In this document: positions 47,378 to 53,667 of the stretch, in pieces
Layout of the letters: each line of letters starts with the position of its first letter
How positions within the stretch are numbered: the first letter of the stretch is position 1
Translations under genes and position numbers: made by a program
Origin: Candidatus Physcousia equi
GTDB taxonomy: Bacteria; Bacteroidota; Bacteroidia; Bacteroidales; Bacteroidaceae
Direction: 5' to 3'
Length of the DNA stretch: 53,667 nt
NCBI GenBank assembly: GCA_018065005.1
Contig: JAGHUD010000038.1
Location: 1-53,667 of the forward strand
The notes under the pieces: model-generated
Told to the model about the DNA's origin: nothing
The model's database searches: none
The model's input: the letters and a program-made list of their open reading frames with translations, nothing else

Positions 47378-47409
47378 ATGCCGTTTGCATAGTTCATTGC
47401 AAACGGCAT
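47378..47409 (-). terminator. Terminator after the Abi gene
   Basis: ATGCCGTTTGCA and TGCAAACGGCAT form a perfect 12-bp stem with an 8-nt loop, followed on the minus strand by ATTTTTATG. It is 26 nt beyond the Abi stop. Confidence 0.8.
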
Positions 47410-47434
47410 GGTATGTAAATATAAATAATGTGTG

Positions 47435-48346
47435 TTACTGCCAGAGTGGTTCTGTTAGCCAATTTGCAGGAAATCCCATAGCAGTGGTATCGACATCAGG
47501 GTGGGTCTTCAGCAAATTCTTCAGGTCTTGTACAAAAGTATTATTGGAGTCTATGGCATTGAGCCAATACAACATGCAACACAGTCCTGCGTAAAGACGT
47601 GTTTGAGAAACGGATGTGTTGGAAATCCAAGTATTCCGTACACGACTCGGAATAAGAGGTTTTACAGGGATAACTCTGTTCCATAAACGTCCGTGGTGGG
47701 CGCAGATGTTACGAATAGCACAAAGGTTCTTCATCCAACTTTCAAGAATCTCGTGCTGTGGAACTCCATAACTTCTTGCAACGCGCTTTTTGATTCTTGT
47801 GCTACTGAAATTGAAGAACAACTTCGTCAGGCAACCGAATGATGCAAGTTCCAGTATCTTCCATGCTGGTGGAAAGCTATCAGCACCATACTTTACTTTG
47901 TGTTCCTTGATAAAATCCTCTTTGCTGCGATTCTGCTCTCTTTCAAGCACCATCATGTTATCAAGGAAATTATGCTTGTCAGTACACAAACTTTCATCAA
48001 AGAACCAAAAAGGAGTTGTCCCAATAGAAAAGTGATGGATAACACGTGAACGAAGTGAAATCTCGATTGTCTGTATTGCTGTAAATACAAGCAATCTCAG
48101 TTTCTTATCAAAGTCGTATAACTGATATGCCTTTTCAAGAGTGGCACCGGGCTTAAACTGGTGAGTAGAATGATTCAATTCCATCGGACGTAGATAGGCT
48201 ACGATACGGAAATAGCTTATGTCTTCAAGAAATTTCTCTGCCCAAGTGTCATCGGTTATAAGCAAACCTCTTACCCTTAGCATTCTAATCTGGTCTGGAA
48301 TGCTAAGAGCAGGTTTTGTGTATGTCGAACTAAGTGTAGTACTCAT
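47435..48346 (-). CDS. Abi family (AbiD/AbiF-like, Abi_2) HEPN abortive-infection protein
   Basis: The 303-residue protein matches Abi_2 (PF07751): KPALSIPDQIRMLRVRGLLI near the start, LYDFDKKLRLLVFTAIQTIE (77-96) and RNICAHHGRLWNR (212-224). Arg212-(x)4-His217 is the HEPN nuclease motif. Family members abort phage infection in Lactococcus, presumably by RNA cleavage. The ATG at 48346 was chosen because a perfect promoter lies at 48414-48445; upstream frame belongs to the fragmentary BspA region. It has its own promoter and terminator and sits between two BspA pieces, suggesting recent insertion. No partner gene is seen, so a solitary defence gene is inferred. Confidence 0.88.
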   Translation of the reverse strand: MSTTLSSTYTKPALSIPDQIRMLRVRGLLITDDTWAEKFLEDISYFRIVAYLRPMELNHSTHQFKPGATLEKAYQLYDFDKKLRLLVFTAIQTIEISLRSRVIHHFSIGTTPFWFFDESLCTDKHNFLDNMMVLEREQNRSKEDFIKEHKVKYGADSFPPAWKILELASFGCLTKLFFNFSSTRIKKRVARSYGVPQHEILESWMKNLCAIRNICAHHGRLWNRVIPVKPLIPSRVRNTWISNTSVSQTRLYAGLCCMLYWLNAIDSNNTFVQDLKNLLKTHPDVDTTAMGFPANWLTEPLWQ

Positions 48347-48413
48347 ATCCCCAAAATAAAAAAGGTCCGCCCTGGTGCGCTGTTCATCGGGAAGCGTGGC
48401 GGAATCTAGTAGT

Positions 48414-48445
48414 GCAAAGTTACGACAAAATATTGAAATCAGCAA
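48414..48445 (-). promoter_or_regulatory. Promoter of the Abi gene
   Basis: TTTG (48445-48442), 20 bp, TAACTTTG (48421-48414) on the minus strand; predicted start near 48407 and leader of about 60 nt. Confidence 0.88.
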
Positions 48446-48501
48446 ACTTTTTATAGAAAAATGGCATTTTGTAGTGCTAAATTTTGTAAAAAAAGCACTT
48501 T

Positions 48502-48783
48502 TCAGGCTGTTTTTATGCCTATCCAATAGTTTTTCCTTTCGTAACAGAAGAAAAAATATGTCACACTATATGTTATGCCATCTAATACAATTGTTTCAGG
48601 AATAACTATATTTCCAGAATACGCACGACTTGACGATGATGCACGACCTGACGAGGCGCTAGTAACCTCTACAGTCTTTGCTGAAGTATTAAGGTTGTAG
48701 TAGATTCCATCAATCTCTACGTCATATGCGTAGGATGAGACTGCGATGAGAAATGCTAAGGATGAAAAGAGTAAGTGTTTCAT
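48502..48783 (-). pseudogene. N-terminal fragment of a BspA-type LRR protein
   Basis: The 93-residue frame has a signal peptide (MKHLLFSSLAFLIAVSSYAY) and the segment that begins many BspA-like proteins (VEIDGIYYNLNTSAKTVEV, then VIPETIVLDGITYSVT). It should continue into LRR repeats, but after YSVT the sequence turns into unrelated residues (YFFFCYERKNYW) and stops. The LRR portion of the same orientation resumes at 47242 beyond the Abi gene. I read the two as halves of one broken gene, with probable loss of some sequence at the junction. Confidence 0.75.
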
Positions 48784-48851
48784 GAGTTTTTGGGTTTTAT
48801 TGTCTATGCCGTAGCAAAGGCTGTTATTGTTTTTTATTGACTATTATTAAA

Positions 48852-48941
48852 GATGCCAGAGGCATCTGACATTGGTAGCCAGCCATGCAAATGGCTGGTA
48901 AATGCATGTCATATCAAATATCCCCGATGCCATAGGTATCG
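48852..48941. repeat. Left hairpin cluster of the transposase unit
   Basis: Three palindromes: GATGCC-AGA-GGCATC (48852-48866), GTAG-CCAGCCAT-GCAA-ATGGCTGG (48875-48898) and CGATGCC-ATA-GGTATCG (48925-48941). The segment 48852-48899 is an inverted copy of 49526-49573. GTAG directly before the middle stem is the tetranucleotide found at the foot of classic REP hairpins. Confidence 0.85.
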
Positions 48942-48984
48942 GACATTGGTTTTATCACACACACCATTAAGTATGGGACACTGG

Positions 48985-49443
48985 TTATATCACGCCTTTC
49001 AATATATATCGTTCGTCATATTCTATGCCTGCTTTCTCCAATATCTCACGCATCTCGTCATCGAATGAATATTTTTTGTGGTGCTCTTTCTGATTTTCTA
49101 TATAATGGCTTACGGCAGGCAAGAACGATTTGCTATACGAAAACGCCCAAAATCCCGATTGCCAGGAGAAATCTCTGCGACAATATTTCTCCTTGATATG
49201 TTTCGTCGTTTGTATCTTCAACGACTGTACCAATTCTGATAACGATTCTTTTGGTGTCATGCCGAAGAGCAAATGCACATGGTCTTCCATACCATTTATT
49301 ATATATGGCGTATGTTCGTGATTCTTTAATGCACCAGACATATAACGATACAATTCGTCTTGCCATTCGGGACGTATCAGCGATTCGCGACCTTTAACGG
49401 CAAAGATAACATGCATGTATATTTGAGTATATGTATTTGCCAT
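48985..49443 (-). CDS. REP-associated / IS200-like HUH transposase TnpA
   Basis: The 152-residue protein begins MANTYTQIYMHVIFAVKGRE. It carries the HUH motif His55-Val-His57 (EDHVHLLF), which binds the metal, and the catalytic Tyr114 in HYIENQ with Gln118, the Y1 single-strand transposase arrangement of IS200/IS605. It is full length for the family and apparently intact. Hairpins with a GTAG foot on both sides support assignment to the REP-associated group (RAYT). Such enzymes cut and rejoin single-stranded hairpin DNA and are usually domesticated. No TnpB accessory gene is present. Confidence 0.9.
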   Translation of the reverse strand: MANTYTQIYMHVIFAVKGRESLIRPEWQDELYRYMSGALKNHEHTPYIINGMEDHVHLLFGMTPKESLSELVQSLKIQTTKHIKEKYCRRDFSWQSGFWAFSYSKSFLPAVSHYIENQKEHHKKYSFDDEMREILEKAGIEYDERYILKGVI

Positions 49444-49480
49444 GTTGGTTGTTATTTGTTCGTTGTTATTTGTTCGTTAT

Positions 49481-49655
49481 CCCATACCTATGGCATGGGG
49501 TATAATTATTTTATATCCACATTATACCAGCCATAGAAATGGCTGGCTACCAATATCTGATGCCTCTGGCATCTTTTGACTTTCATTCAACATTCATATT
49601 CCGAATGGTGATGCTTGCATAAGATTGGCTACCAATGTTCGATGCCTATGACATC
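49481..49655. repeat. Right hairpin cluster of the transposase unit
   Basis: Four palindromes: CCCATACC-TAT-GGCATGGG (49481-49499), CCAGCCAT-AGAA-ATGGCTGG (49527-49546), GATGCC-TCT-GGCATC (49559-49573) and GATGCC-TAT-GACATC (49641-49655). The second and third mirror the left cluster; the last is an imperfect extra copy preceded by the same GGCTACCAAT motif. Confidence 0.85.
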
Positions 49656-49730
49656 TTTTGTATGTTACAGATACCTGATGTTTTCTGACATTTCTATCCA
49701 GCCCACACACTCTCCAGTAAGCCATTTTAC

Positions 49731-49895
49731 TTATCTCCTATATTGTATTTCTCTCTGTCTTATATTGTCACGTATCTTGTCAAAAGCAACATCTAAAGGA
49801 ATACATTCCTCCATCTCTGCAAAGGACATTGTTGGCAAGTATTTTCCCATAGCTTGTATCAGTCTTTCGCTTGTTGCTCTTTCTGTTAAACTCAT
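49731..49895 (-). CDS. Small 54-residue protein with its own consensus promoter
   Basis: ATG at 49895 gives a 54-residue protein beginning MSLTERATSERLIQAMGKYL and ending REIQYRR; it is mostly helical and charged. I do not recognise a family. Support for a real gene comes from a perfect promoter at 49920-49951, with start near 49913 and an 18-nt leader. The longer frame to 50015 crosses this promoter, so its N-terminal 40 residues are not translated. Small size and placement beside a transposase unit would suit a regulator or antitoxin-like gene, but nothing proves it. Confidence 0.6.
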   Translation of the reverse strand: MSLTERATSERLIQAMGKYLPTMSFAEMEECIPLDVAFDKIRDNIRQREIQYRR

Positions 49896-49919
49896 AGCTT
49901 GATTTTTAATAGTACAGTG

Positions 49920-49951
49920 CAAAGTTACAAATAAAAATTCTAAATTCCAAA
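49920..49951 (-). promoter_or_regulatory. Promoter of the 54-residue gene
   Basis: TTTG (49951-49948), 20 bp, TAACTTTG (49927-49920) on the minus strand. Confidence 0.85.
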
Positions 49952-50148
49952 TAATCATGAAGGTTTTAACAAAAAACAAAAGCTTTAATGATTTATGCGG
50001 AGTACAAAGGCGCAAACTTCACTTGGAATGTCCATATTTTTTGATGTATTTTATAAAGTAACGATATTTCTATAATCTACCATTCTACACATTTCAAAAA
50101 GACATTCGTAACACACTAAAGATCACTACGTTACAAAGTGCATCGCAA

Positions 50149-50256
50149 TAGCTATCTGATTACGATGTAATTTGGGCCTGATTAGGGTGTAATCAGATAG
50201 CGATTACGAGGTAATCAGGGCCTGATTGCAGTGTAATCAGGTAGCGATTACAGCGG
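50149..50256. repeat. 44-bp palindromic tandem repeat
   Basis: One full unit (50177-50220) is followed by most of a second (50221-50256) and preceded by a partial one. CTGATTAC/GTAATCAG-type half-sites recur in both orientations, along with TAGCGATTAC. It lies in a 600-bp gap that holds no gene. Confidence 0.7.
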
Positions 50257-50328
50257 TGGGTGAAATTTACCATTTTGCAAGCGGTACCCAGCAACAGATT
50301 AACACATGTATTATTATGGTTGGAATGA

Positions 50329-50450
50329 CAGAAAATTATCAGAAAATTATTCAGAAAATTTATTTCGTTTGTGGGAACATGTATGTATTAAGAAACCTAC
50401 AAATCATCAGATTCCTAGAATTTTCTGATTAATTTTCTGATAATTTTCTG
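50329..50450. repeat. 31-bp inverted repeat forming a long AT-rich hairpin
   Basis: 50329-50359 and 50420-50450 are inverted copies with about one mismatch, each made of three CAGAAAATTAT-type steps (11-bp pitch). The loop is 60 nt. It is 48 bp beyond the stop of the acyltransferase gene and could end its transcript or bind a protein. Confidence 0.75.
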
Positions 50451-50497
50451 TCCAAAACTACTACCAGCGGAATTGCAACGCTATCTCCTTCCGCAAC

Positions 50498-51556
50498 CTA
50501 TCGGCTGCTGATGCGCTTTATTATCTGTCCGCAGACCTTGCTGATGAGCCACGCTGCGGGCAGGGAGATAACGAAGGTGAGAAGGAAAGTGGGCCAGTAG
50601 CCAAGGTGATATTTGGACAATGGTTTGAGGATGAACTCTACATGGACGAGGTATATCTCAAGGGATATGCCGCCTACCCATGCGAAGAACCTATTCAACA
50701 GAGAAAGGCGCAGGCGTGAGAAGGCAAGGGTTGAACGCCCTACTCTATCGAAGAGCTCCGACATCAGGAGTATGGTGGTGACGGCAAGGACAATGTACAG
50801 CATACGCTCAGTGTAGAGCGGGAACCCGCCATGCTTCATCTGCTCCAGCCAGATGCATGCCCACAGGCTGAAGGCGAAGAGCACTATGACCATCCACCAT
50901 GCCTCTTTCTCCAGGCGTTGCTTCTGGCGCACGGACTCAGCGATGTTTATGCCGAGCAGGAAGATGGTGACACGACTCCAGAATATCTCGATGTGCCCCA
51001 CGGCATCGTGAACCGGCGTGACGTACTGTATTACGACGCACCACATCAGGGGCAACACGGCGAGCCAGCGGTACGTAGGCCATCGACGTATCATCTGCAT
51101 GTAAGGCGGTGCAAAGAGATACAGCATCATGGTGGCAGGGACATACCAGAAGATCAGCTCATCATGCAACCAGAAGTCCCAGTTGAAAGCGATGTCACCA
51201 AAGAGGTCTATCCAACTGTCTGCCACCGCATTACCCGTACCGCCGAAAGGCAGGGCGTAGGAGGGTTTGCCGATGGTGAAACGTGAGAGATAGAAGTACC
51301 CGGCGATGATGAGCCAGGCAGGGTAGATACGCACGGCACGGTTGTAGTAGAAGCGTTTCCAGTCCTGGTTCTTCGCCCACGAATACCACAACCCGATGCC
51401 GGAGAGGAAGAAGAAGATATCGACACCTACGTTTCCCATCCTCCGCAAGCCGTAGAACGCATCGGTACGTGGCAGGTAAACATGAAAGAGCATGACGATA
51501 ATGATGGCGAAGCCCATCAACTCGCTTCTGTATTTTGAAATCTTTGACAAATCCAT
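50498..51556 (-). CDS. Acyltransferase-3 family membrane protein
   Basis: The 352-residue protein has about ten membrane helices. Family marks are the early helix GFAIIIVMLFHVYLPR, with His25, and the GVDIFFFLSGIGLWYSW segment. Acyltransferase-3 proteins add acyl (often acetyl) groups to surface sugars such as O-antigen or capsule. The ATG at 51556 was chosen because a perfect promoter lies at 51584-51615, inside the longer frame to 51664. It is divergent from the EptA-like gene, so both may serve envelope modification. The acceptor is unknown. Confidence 0.85.
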   Translation of the reverse strand: MDLSKISKYRSELMGFAIIIVMLFHVYLPRTDAFYGLRRMGNVGVDIFFFLSGIGLWYSWAKNQDWKRFYYNRAVRIYPAWLIIAGYFYLSRFTIGKPSYALPFGGTGNAVADSWIDLFGDIAFNWDFWLHDELIFWYVPATMMLYLFAPPYMQMIRRWPTYRWLAVLPLMWCVVIQYVTPVHDAVGHIEIFWSRVTIFLLGINIAESVRQKQRLEKEAWWMVIVLFAFSLWACIWLEQMKHGGFPLYTERMLYIVLAVTTILLMSELFDRVGRSTLAFSRLRLSLLNRFFAWVGGISLEIYLVHVEFILKPLSKYHLGYWPTFLLTFVISLPAAWLISKVCGQIIKRISSR

Positions 51557-51583
51557 AGGCACAGATAGATAAAAGTTCACGTG

Positions 51584-51615
51584 CAAAGTTACGTCTTTTT
51601 TATGAAACCTCCAAA
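51584..51615 (-). promoter_or_regulatory. Promoter of the acyltransferase gene
   Basis: TTTG (51615-51612), 20 bp, TAACTTTG (51591-51584) on the minus strand, about 28 nt before the ATG. Confidence 0.88.
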
Positions 51616-51657
51616 GAAAAAAGCGAAAAAAGCAGATTACAACATGTAAAACAAAGA

Positions 51658-51686
51658 CTCCCACTCATCATCACGACGTGTGGGAG
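51658..51686. other. Hairpin ahead of a short ORF
   Basis: CTCCCAC (51658-51664) and GTGGGAG (51680-51686) form a 7-bp stem with a 15-nt loop, followed by about 28 nt and an ATG. No T run follows, so it is not a clear terminator. Confidence 0.4.
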
Positions 51687-51714
51687 CCAACCATATTATT
51701 AACCTATAACTAAT

Positions 51715-51861
51715 ATGAAAAATCTATTCTTTATTCTTTTCTTCTTCGCTTTACGACACGACATAGCTATGACCAATGGCTACAGTAACAGCATACTTGC
51801 AGTTCCTGCCGTCAGACGCAGTGTAAAAATAATCCTTGTAGAGTCTGTTAGTTATGTGTAA
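51715..51861 (+). CDS. Possible 48-residue leader peptide or gene remnant
   Basis: ATG at 51715 to TAA at 51859-51861 encodes MKNLFFILFFFALRHD followed by a poorly structured tail. The start resembles a signal peptide, and the preceding ACCTATAACTAAT is a common context of Prevotella start sites. No homologue is recognised, the frame is short and no promoter was found. It may be the dead N-terminus of a lost secreted protein. Low confidence. Confidence 0.25.
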   Translation: MKNLFFILFFFALRHDIAMTNGYSNSILAVPAVRRSVKIILVESVSYV

Positions 51862-52008
51862 TGTCTGCTTGCCTGTCTTTTGCAGGCGTAATTCTGTTAG
51901 TTGTTTGCAAAATTAGAAAAAAAATTACAATTAAACGAATAATTTCTTGACTTTTTTCATTTACACTATGATATTTTATCATTTTTCACATCAAAAAGGG
52001 GTTATTTA

Positions 52009-52040
52009 TTTGGTTTTTAGCAAAAAAGTAAGTACTTTTG
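52009..52040 (+). promoter_or_regulatory. Promoter of the EptA-like gene
   Basis: TTTG (52009-52012), 20 bp, TACTTTTG (52033-52040) on the plus strand. Predicted start near 52047, 30 nt before the ATG. Confidence 0.85.
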
Positions 52041-52076
52041 CATATCATTTACACACAACAAGGATATTTTTGAAGC

Positions 52077-53667
52077 ATGCCTTTATTACTTAAACCGATA
52101 TGCACCAGAATGTTTCTCTTTCTGTACATTCTGGGAATAGCCAGCAGCATCGTCACGCTTCCTAACGTGAAGAACGCCCACATATATGCCAACACACCGG
52201 AAGAGCTGTTCCTTGACACCTATCTCCTGTGCGCTATAGTATGCATTGTTCCGTCACTGATAAGCATAAGGAAAGTCAACATTCCACTGCGCTCCATACT
52301 GAAGGGCGTGGTGTATCTCGTTATGTATCCGCTATACATAATCGACACGTTCTGCTGGGTGAAGTTCGGCACTACCATCAACCCCTCGATGCTACTGCTC
52401 ATGGGCGAGACGAACAGCGAGGAAGCGAGCGAGTTCCTGACAAGCTACGTGTCGCCCGACGTCATCTTCTCGGAGGTAGGAGTGATGCTGCTCATCATGC
52501 TGGTGCACATCGCCCTTGCCGTGCTGTTGCATTACAAGCCTTTGAAGATAAAAGTGGGAATGAAACGTCCATACAGAATTGTTGCAGACGTACTCGTTGC
52601 GGCACTTTTTGCATATACGGCATGCATGGCTTACGACAACAAGATAATGTATGCAGAGACCATGCAGCGCGAGACCATAGGTCAGGTGGAACACGACATG
52701 GCGTGTCAGCCACACACGGAACTGTACCAACCCTTCATGCGTCTGCCGTTCTCCATACGCAGCAATCAGCTGGTGGCAAAGCAACTGGAGAGACTTGAGG
52801 CTAACGTAGGCAACGTAAAGATTGACTCATGCAGTTTCAAGAGTCCGGAGATAGTGCTTATCATCGGCGAGAGCTGCAACATACGCCATTCACAACTATA
52901 TGGCTACGATAAGGAGAATACGCCGAACCAGGTGAGGATGGAGAAGAAAGAGGGGCTGATAAAGATGGAGGATGGCATCGCTCCGTGGAACCTTACCAGC
53001 TTTGTCTTAAAGCACCTGATGACGACATACTGCGTGGGCGATGACAAGGAGTGGTGCGACTACCCTCTGTTCTGCGAACTGTTCCGCAAGGCAGGCTACC
53101 GCGTCACGTTCCTCACCAACCAGTTTGAGACGGCTGCCAAGCAGCAGGTGTACGACTTCAGCGGCGGGTTCTTCATCAACAACGAGACGCTCAGCAAGGC
53201 GCAGTTTGACCACAGAAACAAGAAACTGCATATCTTCGACGAAGGACTGCTGGAGGATTATGCCGACATTGAGGAGCAAGGACAGCCAGAGGCGAAGGGT
53301 AACCTGACGATATTCCACCTCATGGGACAGCACGTCAACTACCGCGTGCGTTGTCCTAACTCCAAGAAGAAGTTCAGGGCTGACGACTATGCCGACCAGA
53401 CTGACCTGAAACCGAAGTCCAGAAAGGTGATGGCAGACTACGACAATGCCACATGGTACAACGACTCCGTTGTCAACCAGATTGTGGAACGCTTCAAGGA
53501 CAAGGAGGCAATAGTGATCTATTTCTCTGACCACGGAGAGGAAGTGTTCGGTCCTGGGGCAAGACACTTCTTCGGAAGGATGCACAAGACGGACATTACG
53601 AAGCGCCTGGCAGACGAGGAGTTCCGCATACCGATGTGGTTCTACACCACGAAGACCTATCAGCAGA
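52077..53667 (+). CDS. EptA-like phosphoethanolamine transferase (sulfatase fold), 3' end outside window
   Basis: The frame runs from ATG 52077 off the end of the window (530 codons seen). The N-terminal 200 residues hold about five membrane helices. The periplasmic domain starts near 255 with IVLIIGESCNIRHSQLYGYD; Ser266 stands where EptA enzymes have the Thr nucleophile. FSDHGEEVFG supplies metal ligands Asp485 and His486. Relatives transfer phosphoethanolamine from phosphatidylethanolamine to lipid A or glycans, which changes charge and polymyxin response. A phosphoglycerol or other substrate is possible. Own promoter at 52009-52040. Confidence 0.88.
   Translation, partial: MPLLLKPICTRMFLFLYILGIASSIVTLPNVKNAHIYANTPEELFLDTYLLCAIVCIVPSLISIRKVNIPLRSILKGVVYLVMYPLYIIDTFCWVKFGTTINPSMLLLMGETNSEEASEFLTSYVSPDVIFSEVGVMLLIMLVHIALAVLLHYKPLKIKVGMKRPYRIVADVLVAALFAYTACMAYDNKIMYAETMQRETIGQVEHDMACQPHTELYQPFMRLPFSIRSNQLVAKQLERLEANVGNVKIDSCSFKSPEIVLIIGESCNIRHSQLYGYDKENTPNQVRMEKKEGLIKMEDGIAPWNLTSFVLKHLMTTYCVGDDKEWCDYPLFCELFRKAGYRVTFLTNQFETAAKQQVYDFSGGFFINNETLSKAQFDHRNKKLHIFDEGLLEDYADIEEQGQPEAKGNLTIFHLMGQHVNYRVRCPNSKKKFRADDYADQTDLKPKSRKVMADYDNATWYNDSVVNQIVERFKDKEAIVIYFSDHGEEVFGPGARHFFGRMHKTDITKRLADEEFRIPMWFYTTKTYQQ

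Larger units (their letters stand above)
48852..49573 (-). mobile_element. REP-associated tyrosine transposase unit (IS200-like TnpA between inverted hairpins)
   Basis: The transposase gene is flanked by 48-bp inverted repeats (48852-48899 and 49526-49573) that agree at about 42 of 48 positions; differences cluster in the hairpin loop. Further related hairpins lie just inside or outside. This fits a RAYT with its own REP/BIME hairpins, although a simple IS200-type element with terminal hairpins is possible. Confidence 0.75.

Overview
The window looks like a chromosome segment of a Bacteroidales bacterium, most likely Prevotellaceae or a close relative. The evidence is promoters of the Bacteroidetes type (TTTG-N19/20-TAnnTTTG) at many genes, a GldH lipoprotein gene overlapping a PSP1/RicT gene, a DUF5686 outer-membrane protein, BspA-type leucine-rich-repeat proteins, secreted enzymes ending in a YDLTGR...PGIYVKNGKK type tail, and an M60 mucin peptidase. 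Genus and species cannot be fixed from the sequence alone.

Layout. 1-651: the end of a PD-(D/E)XK nuclease-type gene. 1173-2522: a five-tRNA operon (Val, Arg, Tyr, Gly, Asp) followed by a scarred stretch with a duplicated tRNA-Asp 3' end and REP-like palindromes. 2527-5850: secreted M60 peptidase. 6337-7945: a translationally coupled CDP-alcohol transferase / IspD-TarI-like cytidylyltransferase pair. 7985-10603: DUF5686 protein. 10797-23982 (minus strand): the tRNA-Tyr, Gly, Thr, tuf, tRNA-Trp, secE, nusG, rplKAJL, rpoBC superoperon. 24009-25570: hpf, xerC, rpsU. 26116-29244: mdh, a small hypothetical gene and a MORN-GH25 lysozyme fusion. 29482-37139 (plus strand): LRR lipoprotein, metF, holB, ricT, gldH, an Xaa-Pro aminopeptidase and a gamma-carbonic anhydrase homologue. 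37426-44820: a 2464-residue secreted protein carrying SGNH esterase, GH20 and GH33 modules. 45-50 kb: a low-GC accessory zone with a BspA gene in two pieces around an Abi (HEPN) gene, a REP-type tyrosine transposase between inverted hairpins, and small genes. 50498-53667: an acyltransferase-3 protein and the start of an EptA-like phosphoethanolamine transferase.

How the parts fit. The core is ordinary informational machinery in an ancient order. The M60 peptidase and the SGNH/GH20/GH33 protein together suggest attack on sialylated, O-acetylated mucin glycoproteins. The cytidylyltransferase/CDP-alcohol pair, the acyltransferase and the EptA-like enzyme point to envelope modification.

The least explained signal is a family of short palindromes (core TTTCTGCAGCAGAAA) set at an exact 22-bp pitch in three separate intergenic regions (about 5.98, 25.87 and 45.38 kb). 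Core sequence and pitch are kept while the 7-nt spacers vary. This is neither coding nor CRISPR-like, and I know of no named element that fits.
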